A DNA stretch of 64,000 nt from Actinomycetota bacterium (GTDB lineage: Bacteria > Actinomycetota > Coriobacteriia > Anaerosomatales > Anaerosomataceae): contig WSXY01000004.1 in assembly GCA_009773565.1 (NCBI GenBank), positions 86,370 to 150,369 on the forward strand. Reading direction: 5' to 3'. Position numbers and translations under genes: made by a program. Every line of letters begins with the position of its first letter. Within the stretch, counting starts at the first letter, position 1. Below, piece after piece: positions 18,523 to 26,742 of the stretch. Under the pieces are notes generated by a model. That model was not told the origin of the DNA. It saw nothing but the letters and a program-made list of their open reading frames with translations, and did not search any database.

Positions 18523-19470
18523 ATGTCCGATACGGAGACTATCGATATTGCCATCATCGGCGGCGGACCGGCCGGACTCACGGCCGCCCTTTACGCCTCG
18601 CGCGCCCGGGCCAAGACAGTCGTGTTTGAAAGCGGCCTCCCCGGCGGGCAAATTGTCACAACCGACTGGGTCGAGAACTACCCCGGCTTTCCCGACGGCA
18701 TCTCGGGAGCCGAGATCGGTGACCTGATGCACCGGCAGGCGGAGCACTTCGGTGCCGAGTTCCGCACGTTTGCGGCGATCGAACGCATCGAGCCGAGCGG
18801 CATGGACTTTCTTCTGACGAATGCGGAGGACGAGCAGGTCATCGCCCGCTCCGTCATCCTCGCGACCGGCGCCGTACCGAAGCGCCTGAACGTACCTGGC
18901 GAGGCGGAGTTCACCGGCCGCGGGGTTTCGTGGTGCGCGACATGCGACGGTGCGTTCTTCCGCGACAAGATCGTAGCGATCATCGGCGGCGGGGACGCGG
19001 CGGTCGAGGAGGCGATCTTCCTCACTAAGTTCGCAAGCCGGGTACACATCGTTCATCGGCGCGATGAGCTCCGCGCAACAAAGTGTATCCAGGAGAAATG
19101 CTTCGCGAACGACAAGGTGGAGCTGCAACTGAGCCGCGTGGTCACCGAGGTCATAGGTACCGACGGCAGGGTTTCCGGCGTCCGCCTCGCCTCAACAAAG
19201 GGTGAGCCTGAGATAGTACTGCCACTTCAGGGCATATTCATCTTCGTGGGAGTAGAGCCCAAGAGTGAGCTCGTGAAGGATCTCTGCGACCTCGACCAGG
19301 CTGGCTACGTGAAGATAGACCACGACGGACTCACGTCGTATCCTGGCCTGTATGCGGCAGGCGACGTCACTGACTCGGACTTGAAGCAGGTCATTACTGC
19401 AGCAGCGAAGGGCGCCTCGGCAGCATTTGAGGCTCTCCGGTGGATAGATGAGCGGGTCTGCACCATCTAG
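18523..19470 (+). CDS. trxB: Thioredoxin reductase
   Basis: A 315-residue FAD-dependent enzyme that reduces thioredoxin with NADPH. FAD motif GGGPAGL near residues 13-19; redox-active CATC at 138-141; second nucleotide-binding motif IIGGGDAAVEEA; C-terminal FAD motif GLYAAGDVTDSDLKQV. Normal length. The start follows the PIN-TPR stop by one base and trxA begins 35 bases after its stop, giving a trxB-trxA unit. Confidence 0.96.
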   Translation: MSDTETIDIAIIGGGPAGLTAALYASRARAKTVVFESGLPGGQIVTTDWVENYPGFPDGISGAEIGDLMHRQAEHFGAEFRTFAAIERIEPSGMDFLLTNAEDEQVIARSVILATGAVPKRLNVPGEAEFTGRGVSWCATCDGAFFRDKIVAIIGGGDAAVEEAIFLTKFASRVHIVHRRDELRATKCIQEKCFANDKVELQLSRVVTEVIGTDGRVSGVRLASTKGEPEIVLPLQGIFIFVGVEPKSELVKDLCDLDQAGYVKIDHDGLTSYPGLYAAGDVTDSDLKQVITAAAKGASAAFEALRWIDERVCTI

Positions 19471-19505
19471 AGCACAGACAAAAAGGTACCCGAGAGGAGT
19501 CCGGC

Positions 19506-19835
19506 ATGAGCGAGAATCTCAAGCACGTCACGGACGCGAGTTTCGACACCGATGTTATCGACAGCGACAAGCCTGTCGTTCTCGACTTCTGGGCGCCCTG
19601 GTGCGGCCCGTGCCGCATGATGGAACCGGTCCTCGAGGAACTCGCCAACGAGTACGAGGGCAAGATCGTCGTCGCCAAGCTCAACGTCGACGAGAACCCC
19701 GGAACGGCAACCAAGTTCGACATCCTCTCTATCCCGACGCTGCTCATCTTCAACAAGGGCGAAGTGGCCAAGAAGCTCGTCGGCGCAATGCCGAAGAAGC
19801 GGCTCATCGAGGAACTCGCTTCCTGGATCGGCTAG
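19506..19835 (+). CDS. trxA: Thioredoxin
   Basis: A 109-residue cytosolic dithiol carrier with active site WCGPC (C33 and C36), the cis-proline region SIPTLLIFNKG and the usual thioredoxin length. It is the substrate of the reductase encoded just upstream. GAGGAGT supplies the ribosome binding site. Confidence 0.97.
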   Translation: MSENLKHVTDASFDTDVIDSDKPVVLDFWAPWCGPCRMMEPVLEELANEYEGKIVVAKLNVDENPGTATKFDILSIPTLLIFNKGEVAKKLVGAMPKKRLIEELASWIG

Positions 19836-19945
19836 ACCGGCAGAGCGGCGATACCCATACGCACCTCCTGAGCGCGGCCCTATGGTCGTGCTCAGTGTTC
19901 TCGGCAACCGGCGCACAGTGAGCGCCACCTGAAAGGGGTACCGGC

Positions 19946-20191
19946 ATGTGTGAAGGCGGCATCAACACCGGACAGATGAAGCTGGCCGTAACAATGGTTG
20001 GCGATTCCCTGGCTCAGTCGCAGCAGTGGCTTGAGCAGCTGCACCACCTGGCCGACCATGGACGGCGCGCGATTACGAGCGCGGAACTCGCCCAGGTCAC
20101 CGTCATGCTCGGTGAGGCACGCGAGAAGCTCGAAAGCGCGATCGAGAATCTCAGCGTTGTCGCTGACGACGTCACGATCGAACGCCTCTAG
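19946..20191 (+). CDS. Small protein of unknown function
   Basis: An 81-residue protein, MCEGGINTGQMKL at the start, then largely helical and amphipathic with many glutamines and leucines; no motif recognised. A good ribosome binding site (AAAGGGG, about 7 bases before ATG) and codon use like its neighbours support it as real. Located between trxA and the zinc-ribbon gene. Confidence 0.6.
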   Translation: MCEGGINTGQMKLAVTMVGDSLAQSQQWLEQLHHLADHGRRAITSAELAQVTVMLGEAREKLESAIENLSVVADDVTIERL

Positions 20192-20245
20192 GCCAGCAGA
20201 GGGCGCCCTCGTACAGCGCCTCCGGACTGCTACAATCCGGTTAAC

Positions 20246-20878
20246 ATGAAGCCAAAACCGCCCACACACATCACGGTCTTCGCGAAGGCCGACGGGGCCG
20301 CTCCCACGTACTGGGAGTGTCCTTCGTGCGGCTTCCTTTCAGGTGACGCCAGGTTCCTCGACACAGAGCATCCATGTCCCGAGTGCGGCGCGGTAGGGGT
20401 CGAACGCAGACGCTTCCCGTCAGACAGAGTGCGCAGGCTTGATGAGCGAATTCGGTCATACCAGAAGCAGGGTGACGGAGAGATCGTCGTCATCCTCGTC
20501 ATGACACTTCTCGAGACGATTCTCGAGGACATCCTCGATCGCATGATGGACGCGCACGGTGGAGACCTCCCCTTGCGCCGGATGATCATGGACTCGCAGC
20601 GCTCGATCGGTGTACGCATCGGGAAGCTCTTCCCGGCGCTCGCCGGTGAGGAGTTCGAAGAGGCTGCGGCCGAACTTGGCTACCGCGACTTCCCGAAACA
20701 CTGGCGCACGATGCGCGAGGCGCGCAACGCATTCATTCACGACTCACCCTTCGGCGGCCCGCGCGAGCGACTCGATGCGCGCATGGGCGAGGATGCGATG
20801 GTCTTGCTCGATCAGGCGTACCGGCTGTTCGTCTTGCTGAACAACCGCTTCGTCGCCGATGGCCACACGCGGAGCTGA
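20246..20878 (+). CDS. Zinc-ribbon protein of unknown function
   Basis: A 210-residue protein. Residues about 24-52 form a rubredoxin- or ribbon-like zinc site: WECPSCG followed 18 residues later by CPECG. The remainder is helical, with MTLLETILEDILDRMMDAHGG and an ARNAFIHDSPF segment that recalls HEPN-type or RiboL-PSP-HEPN helical domains (R-x4-H), but similarity is too slight to call. The hypF start lies 4 bases past its stop (GTG start), so the two are probably co-transcribed. Confidence 0.6.
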   Translation: MKPKPPTHITVFAKADGAAPTYWECPSCGFLSGDARFLDTEHPCPECGAVGVERRRFPSDRVRRLDERIRSYQKQGDGEIVVILVMTLLETILEDILDRMMDAHGGDLPLRRMIMDSQRSIGVRIGKLFPALAGEEFEEAAAELGYRDFPKHWRTMREARNAFIHDSPFGGPRERLDARMGEDAMVLLDQAYRLFVLLNNRFVADGHTRS

Positions 20879-20882
20879 TTCT

Positions 20883-23312
20883 GTGCAGCACGCGGTATCG
20901 CTGCATGTCACCGGCGTGGTCCAGGGGGTCGGCTACCGCCCCTTCGTCTATACGCTCGCACGCCGCCTGGGGGTGACCGGCTGGGTGCGCAACGCCTCCG
21001 ACGGGGTCTGGTGCATCGCCGAGGCATCTCCCGACGTTCTTGCGGCTTTTGAGCGAGGGCTCCGCGATGAGGCACCGCCCATGGCCGTGGTGGAGAGTGT
21101 GACCGCCCTAGCGGCGATACCGGAAGGCTTTAGCGACTTCACGATCGTTGCGTCGCATGCCGAGGAGGGAGCGATGACGCTCGTCTCGCCCGACATCGCG
21201 ACGTGCGAGTCATGCGCCGGCGAGCTCCTCGACCCTGCCGATCGGCGCTACCGCTACCCGTTCATCAACTGCACGAATTGCGGACCGCGCTTCACGATCA
21301 TCGAAGACGTCCCGTACGACCGACCGAAGACGACGATGCGCGACTTCCCGATGTGCGTCGAATGTGCGGCGGAGTACGGGGACCCCGCCGACAGACGGTT
21401 CCACGCGCAACCGGATGCTTGCTTCGTGTGCGGGCCGCGGCTCTACCTGAACGGGGCGGGGCTCGCAAACAATGCTGATTGGGGCTGGACGCCTAACAGC
21501 GACGCGGTTCCTCGACCACATCGGGATCGGGAATTGGAGCGGTTGAGGTCGGACGCGATTCTTGCGGCGGCGGCTCAGGTGTTGCGCGACGGCGGGATCT
21601 TGGCGCTCAAGGGGTTGGGCGGGTTTCAACTGGCGTGCGACGCTACGAATGAGGCGGCGGTGTCGCGCCTCCGTGACCGCAAGCGTCGCTGGGGCAAGCC
21701 CTTCGCCGTCATGATGCCCTCGCTAGTCGCTGCGCGCGAGTACTGCGAGATCTCGGACGCCGAGGCCGCGCTGCTACAGAGCCCACCCGCCCCCATCGTG
21801 CTGTTGCGCCTGCGCGGCGAGGGCGTCGGAGAGGGTCGAGCGCGAGTTCCACAGCCGGCCGAGGATTCGGGTCTGTTTGCGGATGCCCGGCGAGGACTGC
21901 TCGAGCGAGCGACCCTCTCCGACGCCCTCGCCCCTGGTCTGAAAGAGCTCGGCGTCATGCTCCCGTACACCCCGCTGCATCACATCCTGCTCGGCGACCT
22001 GGGCATCCCGCTCGTGATGACATCGGGCAACCTGAGCGACGAGCCGATCGCGACCGGCAACATCGAAGCACTCGAGCGGCTCTCGACCATCGCCGACGCG
22101 GTGCTCCTGCACGACCGCGAGATCTGCTCGCGCTACGACGACTCGGTCACTCGCGCGGGCGCGTGTGGGACCGAGTTCCTGCGTCGCGCACGCGGGTACG
22201 CGCCATTCCCGGTGCGCCTCCCCTTCTCCTCGGACGTGGCTATCCTCGCCGTCGGGCCCGAGCAGAAGAACACCGTCACCCTCCTGACCGGCGAGTATGC
22301 CTTCGTGTCGCAGCACATCGGCGACATGGAGAATGCCGAGACGTTTGACGCGTTCGAGCGGACTATCGAATTGTACGAGCGGCTCTTCCGCATATCGCCG
22401 CAGGTAGTCGCCTATGACCTCCACCCCGAGTACCTCGCGACGAAACACGCGCTCACGCTCGGGCTGCCGGGCATCGGCGTGCAGCACCACCACGCGCATG
22501 TCGCCGGAGTCGCAGCCGAGCATGGCATCGACGGACCCTTCATCGGCGTGGCGCTCGACGGCACCGGCTACGGGCCCGACGGCACGATCTGGGGCGGCGA
22601 GGTCTTGCTCGCAACGCTTGCGGGCTTTGAGCGGGTGGCGCACCTCGCGACCATGCCGATGCCCGGCGGTGCGGCAGCGATCCGGCGTCCGGCGCGCATG
22701 GCGATCGGGACGCTCGCGGGTTTCGGGCTGCTCGACCATCCCGGTGCCGCCCCGCTCCGCTCGCGCCTCGCCGAGGCCGAGGAGGAGACGCTGCTGCGCA
22801 TGATCGAGCGCGGGGTGAACTCGCCGCTCACGTCATCGATGGGTCGCCTGTTCGACGCGGTCGCGGCCATCTGCGGCGTCCGGGACGATGCTCGCTACGA
22901 GGGTCAGGCCGCAATCGAGCTGGAGGCGCTCGCCGACCCTGCGGAAGGCGGCTCGTACGCCTTCCGGCTTCTCGACGGTGAGACGTCGGTCATCGACAGC
23001 GCCCCAGTGCTTGAGGCCGTGCTCGACGACATCGCGCATGGGGTGGCGGCACCTGTCATCTCCGCACGCTTCCACCGTGGTGTCGCAGCCGCTATAGTTG
23101 GCGAGTGCGTTAGGGCCTCGGTTGCCACCGGCACACGCACGGTTGCGCTGTCCGGCGGAGTGTTCATGAACCGGCTGGTAGCAGACCGTGTAAGACTCGG
23201 CCTGACCGAGGCGGGACTGCAACCGATCACGCACATAAAGCTACCCGTGAACGACGGTGGCGTTTCATTCGGACAGGCGGTCGTCGCCTGGGCCCGACGC
23301 CACGAACTGTGA
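20883..23312 (+). CDS. hypF: Carbamoyltransferase HypF, with an in-frame palindromic insert
   Basis: About 809 residues. HypF converts carbamoyl phosphate to carbamoyl-AMP and transfers it to HypE to make the cyanide ligands of [NiFe] hydrogenase. Domains in order: acylphosphatase (VQGVGYRPFVY near the N-terminus), zinc fingers (CESC, CTNCG, CVEC, CFVCG), YrdC-like domain (KGLGGFQLACDA), and a Kae1-like domain (VQHHHAHVAGV, ALDGTGYGPDG, ALSGGVFMN). GTG 20883 is chosen over ATG 20859 because GGAG lies 8 bases upstream and the ATG overlaps the previous gene. Two stretches expand the protein relative to typical HypF: around codons 195-230, and codons corresponding to 21816-21932, the latter bounded by perfect inverted repeats. 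Confidence 0.95.
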   Translation: MQHAVSLHVTGVVQGVGYRPFVYTLARRLGVTGWVRNASDGVWCIAEASPDVLAAFERGLRDEAPPMAVVESVTALAAIPEGFSDFTIVASHAEEGAMTLVSPDIATCESCAGELLDPADRRYRYPFINCTNCGPRFTIIEDVPYDRPKTTMRDFPMCVECAAEYGDPADRRFHAQPDACFVCGPRLYLNGAGLANNADWGWTPNSDAVPRPHRDRELERLRSDAILAAAAQVLRDGGILALKGLGGFQLACDATNEAAVSRLRDRKRRWGKPFAVMMPSLVAAREYCEISDAEAALLQSPPAPIVLLRLRGEGVGEGRARVPQPAEDSGLFADARRGLLERATLSDALAPGLKELGVMLPYTPLHHILLGDLGIPLVMTSGNLSDEPIATGNIEALERLSTIADAVLLHDREICSRYDDSVTRAGACGTEFLRRARGYAPFPVRLPFSSDVAILAVGPEQKNTVTLLTGEYAFVSQHIGDMENAETFDAFERTIELYERLFRISPQVVAYDLHPEYLATKHALTLGLPGIGVQHHHAHVAGVAAEHGIDGPFIGVALDGTGYGPDGTIWGGEVLLATLAGFERVAHLATMPMPGGAAAIRRPARMAIGTLAGFGLLDHPGAAPLRSRLAEAEEETLLRMIERGVNSPLTSSMGRLFDAVAAICGVRDDARYEGQAAIELEALADPAEGGSYAFRLLDGETSVIDSAPVLEAVLDDIAHGVAAPVISARFHRGVAAAIVGECVRASVATGTRTVALSGGVFMNRLVADRVRLGLTEAGLQPITHIKLPVNDGGVSFGQAVVAWARRHEL
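21816..21932. repeat. 117-bp in-frame palindromic element inside hypF
   Basis: Left arm 21816-21838 and right arm 21910-21932 are perfect 23-bp inverted repeats of each other; an imperfect continuation (GCGCGAG against CTCGAGC) extends the stem inward around a loop of about 50 bases. The unit is 117 bp, exactly 39 codons, and adds a segment between PIVLLRLR and ALAPGLKELG that ordinary HypF proteins bridge directly. This is the layout of a small palindromic mobile element tolerated in coding sequence, such as the Rickettsia palindromic elements. No transposase or second copy was seen in the window. Confidence 0.75.
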
Positions 23313-23330
23313 CCGCAAGGAGGACCTCGC

Positions 23331-23612
23331 ATGTGTCTCGGAATCCCCGCGAAGATCGTCGACGGACCCAACGATAACCAGATGGCCGAGGCCGACATCC
23401 TTGGCGTACGCCGCTGGGTGAGCATCCACATGGTGCCTGAGGCAAAGCAGGGCGACTTCGTGCTTGTGCACGCCGGCTTCGCGCTTGAGATCATCTCCGA
23501 GCAGTTCGCTGCCGAGACGCTCGAGCTCTTCCGCCAGATGGAGATGCCGGGTACCGAGCACCTCGAGCCGCTTGAGATGCCCGAACTGCCGACGCTGCCG
23601 GCCCTCCAGTGA
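23331..23612 (+). CDS. hypC: Hydrogenase maturation chaperone HypC
   Basis: A 93-residue protein beginning MCLGIPAKIV, whose Cys2 (after Met removal) binds the Fe(CN)2CO precursor together with HypD. Ribosome binding site AAGGAGGA is strong. The C-terminal tail (LEMPELPTLPALQ) is longer than in many HypC proteins. Its stop overlaps the hypD GTG start by 4 bases. Confidence 0.96.
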   Translation: MCLGIPAKIVDGPNDNQMAEADILGVRRWVSIHMVPEAKQGDFVLVHAGFALEIISEQFAAETLELFRQMEMPGTEHLEPLEMPELPTLPALQ

Positions 23613-24709
23613 CCGACGACCTCCTCGGCGGCTTTCGCAACCCCGAGCACGCGCGCGCGCTCGTGACGGCGATCCGCGAGACAGCAGTCGAGCCCTCCAC
23701 CTTCATGGAGGTGTGCGGCACGCATACGATGGCGATCGCGAAGAACGGCCTGCGTGGCGTCATGCCCGACACCATCAAGCTTCTCTCGGGACCCGGCTGC
23801 CCTGTCTGCGTGACCGCGAACATCGATATCGACGCGGCGATCGAGACCGCCCGCCAGCCAGACGTCATCCTCACCACCTTCGGCGACATGATGAAGGTCC
23901 CCGGCTCGTACTCGTCCCTCTCGCGAGAGAAGGGCGACGGCCGTGACGTCCGCATCGTCTACTCCCCGCTTGATTCACTTGCGCTCGCCGAGGCGGTGCC
24001 GGATAAACACGTCGTGTTCCTCGGCGTCGGCTTTGAGACGACCGCGCCGACAGTTGCGCTCACCATCAAAGAGGCCCAGCGACGCGGCCTGAAGAACTGG
24101 TCGGCACTCGCGCTCCACAAGACCGTGCCCGAAGCACTTCGTGCGCTCACGAACGACCCCGACGTGCAGATCAACGGCTTCATCCTGCCGGGTCACGTCT
24201 CGACGATCATCGGGAGCGAGCCGTATCGCTTCCTTGCCGAGGAGTACGGTGTCCCCGGCGTCATCACGGGCTTCGAGCCGGTCGACGTCCTCCAGGGCAT
24301 CTGGATGCTCGCAAAGCAGCGTGCCGAGGGACGGGCCGAGATCGAGATCGCATACACGCGGGCCGTCATGCCCGAGGGCAACCCGGTCGCGATGAGCGCG
24401 ATCAGGGAGGTCTTCGAGCCGGTCGACTCCGAGTGGCGCGGTATCGGGGTCATTCCCGGTACGGGCCTCGCCATCCGCGCCGAGTTTGCGGAGTACGACG
24501 CGAGCCTGCGCGTGCCCGTCTCGCCGCCGGAGCCTCGGGCGATCAAAGGCTGCCAGTGTGGTGACGTGCTTCGCGGCGCGCTGCTGCCATTCGAGTGCAA
24601 GCTCTTCGGTCGCGGCTGCACGCCAGAGCATCCGATCGGGCCCTGCATGGTCTCCTCGGAAGGCTCGTGCGCGGCGTACTACCGGTACACAGACTACGGC
24701 AAGGCATAG
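23609..24709 (+). CDS. hypD: Hydrogenase maturation protein HypD
   Basis: A 366-residue Fe-S protein that is the scaffold for assembly of the Fe(CN)2CO unit with HypC and HypE. Conserved motifs are visible: VCGTHT near residue 36, SGPGCPVCVT near 66-75, GFETTAPT, and the C-terminal cysteine cluster CQCGDVLRG, CKLFGRGC. GTG start in a GTGA overlap with hypC. Confidence 0.96.
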   Translation: MTDDLLGGFRNPEHARALVTAIRETAVEPSTFMEVCGTHTMAIAKNGLRGVMPDTIKLLSGPGCPVCVTANIDIDAAIETARQPDVILTTFGDMMKVPGSYSSLSREKGDGRDVRIVYSPLDSLALAEAVPDKHVVFLGVGFETTAPTVALTIKEAQRRGLKNWSALALHKTVPEALRALTNDPDVQINGFILPGHVSTIIGSEPYRFLAEEYGVPGVITGFEPVDVLQGIWMLAKQRAEGRAEIEIAYTRAVMPEGNPVAMSAIREVFEPVDSEWRGIGVIPGTGLAIRAEFAEYDASLRVPVSPPEPRAIKGCQCGDVLRGALLPFECKLFGRGCTPEHPIGPCMVSSEGSCAAYYRYTDYGKA

Positions 24710-24738
24710 AGCCGCTGCCGCTTAACGGGAGGTCGAGA

Positions 24739-25749
24739 ATGCAATCGGATCGCATCTTGCTCGCGCACGGCAGTGGCGGCACCATGATGCGCGACCTCAT
24801 CAACGACGTCTTCATGACGGGCTTCAGCGACGACATCCTCATGCGGATGGACGATGCCGCGTCGCTCGACTTTCCTGGCTCGCGACTCGCATTCTCGACT
24901 GACACGTACGTCGTGAACCCGCTCTTCTTCCCGGGCGCGGACATCGGCCGCCTGGCCGTCTGTGGCACCGTGAACGACGTCGCCACATCCGGTGCGAAGC
25001 CACTCTACCTCTCGGTCGGCTTCGTGCTTGAGGAAGGCTTCCCCGTCGAGGACTTGCGTCGCATCCTCGTCTCAATGCGCGATGCAGCCGCCGAGGCGGG
25101 CGTGCGCATCGTGACCGGCGATACCAAGGTCGTCGAGAAGGGCCATGGCGACGGCTGCTACATCAACACAGCTGGCGTCGGCGTGCTCGCCGAGGGGCTC
25201 GACCTCTCGGGATCGAACTGCCAGGCCGGCGACGTCGTGTTGCTCTCGGGCACGCTCGGCGATCACGGCATCGCGGTCATCTCGACTCGTGAAGGCCTCA
25301 CGTTCTCGACAGATATCGAGAGTGACGCTGCACCACTCGGCGCGCTCATCGCCGCGGTTCTCGCTGTCGCACCGGATACTCGCTGCTTCCGCGATCCGAC
25401 GCGTGGCGGGCTTGCCAGCACGCTCAACGAACTGGCAGGCGCGTCCGGCGTGTGCATCACCATCGACGAGACCCTCGTGCCTGTGCGCGAGCAGGTGCGC
25501 GGCGCGTGCGAGATGCTCGGCTACGACGTCTTCCAGGTCGCCAACGAAGGCAAGATGGTCACCGTCGTCCCTGCGTCGCAGGCCGAAGCGGCCCTCGCTG
25601 CGATGCGCGACGCCCCGTACGGTGAGGACGCCGCCATCATCGGTGAGGTCGCCGAGAGCCCCGCCGGCCGCGTCTACGTGCAGACCGCATTTGGCGCGAC
25701 GCGCATCATGGACATGCTCGTCGGCGAGCAGCTGCCGAGGATCTGCTAG
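24739..25749 (+). CDS. hypE: Hydrogenase maturation protein HypE
   Basis: About 336 residues; ATP-dependent dehydratase that turns the carbamoyl group on its C-terminal cysteine into cyanide. The N-terminus LLAHGSGGTMMRDL and the ending PRIC are diagnostic; the terminal cysteine is intact. AIR-synthase-like ATP-binding fold with CGTVNDVATSGAKP. A GGGAGG site precedes ATG 24739; the frame is open further upstream but overlaps hypD. hypA and hypB are not in the window and no hydrogenase structural genes are visible. Confidence 0.96.
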   Translation: MQSDRILLAHGSGGTMMRDLINDVFMTGFSDDILMRMDDAASLDFPGSRLAFSTDTYVVNPLFFPGADIGRLAVCGTVNDVATSGAKPLYLSVGFVLEEGFPVEDLRRILVSMRDAAAEAGVRIVTGDTKVVEKGHGDGCYINTAGVGVLAEGLDLSGSNCQAGDVVLLSGTLGDHGIAVISTREGLTFSTDIESDAAPLGALIAAVLAVAPDTRCFRDPTRGGLASTLNELAGASGVCITIDETLVPVREQVRGACEMLGYDVFQVANEGKMVTVVPASQAEAALAAMRDAPYGEDAAIIGEVAESPAGRVYVQTAFGATRIMDMLVGEQLPRIC

Positions 25750-25804
25750 CCCGACACCCCGCGCGCAGACATCCCGGCGGCTTACTTCGGCTACACTTGG
25801 TCGC

Positions 25805-26740
25805 ATGCCGCTTAAACCTCGCTCAGATTCGCTCTCAGGCCTCGCCCGCGTTGCCATTGCCGCGACGACCTGGGGACTGATTCCGGTGTTCGTCCGCCTC
25901 GTGCACACGGGCGCGGCCGTCATCGTGTTCTGGCGCGTCGCGTTCGCGGCGATCTTCGTCACGGTCATCCTCATCGCACGCGGGCGGATCGGCGACTTCT
26001 TCAAGCTGCCACGACGGCGGATGTGGGCCATCGTCGCGATGGGCATGCTCCTCGCGGTCAACTGGATGCTCTACCTCGGCGCACTCCAGCTCACCAAGGT
26101 CGCCATCGCCGTGCTCATCGCGTACTGCGGACCGGTCTTCGTGGCGGTGCTCACTCCCATCGTTGCGCACGAGCCATTCGACCGGCGACTCATCGTGCCG
26201 CTGCTCCTGGCGCTCGGCGGGATCGTGATAATCGTCGGACCGCAGGATCTTGCGCTCGAATCCGGGACGCATCTCCTCGGTGCCGGCCTGGCGCTCGGAT
26301 CAGCGGTAACCTACTCGCTCCTCATCTTGAACGCGAAACGCCTCATCCAGGGCGTGCCCTCAACGGTCTACACCTTTGGCGAGTACCTCGGCTCGCTCGC
26401 GCTGCTTCTCCCGATCGTACTGTTCTCCAAGGGGCCGACCGCGCCGGTCGAGTGGGGAGCGCTGCTCGTGCTTGGCGTGGTCATGACGTCGGCGACAGGA
26501 TTGCTGTTCCTTTCAGGCCTGCGTCGGGTCCGCGCGGATCATGCGGCGGTGCTCACGTACGCAGAACCCGTCAGCGCAGTGCTCTTCTCGGCACTCTTCC
26601 TGGGTGAACCGATCACGGTCGCGACCGGTATCGGCGGCGCACTTGTTGTCGCGGGCGGCGCAATGGTCGCTAGAATGGAACCGCAAGCGGGTATCGAGGC
26701 TCCGGGAATCATCCCTGACGAGTTCAACGAAGAGGTATAG
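25805..26740 (+). CDS. EamA/DMT-family transporter
   Basis: About 311 residues with roughly ten hydrophobic helices in two EamA repeats (first around WGLIPVFVRLVHTG, second starting near GAGLALGSAVTYSLL). Members export or import amino acids, sugars or metabolites; substrate unknown. The start ATG 25805 (MPLKPRSD) is chosen over longer frames that overlap hypE. pgi starts 2 bases after its stop, so co-transcription is likely. Confidence 0.88.
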   Translation: MPLKPRSDSLSGLARVAIAATTWGLIPVFVRLVHTGAAVIVFWRVAFAAIFVTVILIARGRIGDFFKLPRRRMWAIVAMGMLLAVNWMLYLGALQLTKVAIAVLIAYCGPVFVAVLTPIVAHEPFDRRLIVPLLLALGGIVIIVGPQDLALESGTHLLGAGLALGSAVTYSLLILNAKRLIQGVPSTVYTFGEYLGSLALLLPIVLFSKGPTAPVEWGALLVLGVVMTSATGLLFLSGLRRVRADHAAVLTYAEPVSAVLFSALFLGEPITVATGIGGALVVAGGAMVARMEPQAGIEAPGIIPDEFNEEV

Positions 26741-26742
26741 CC

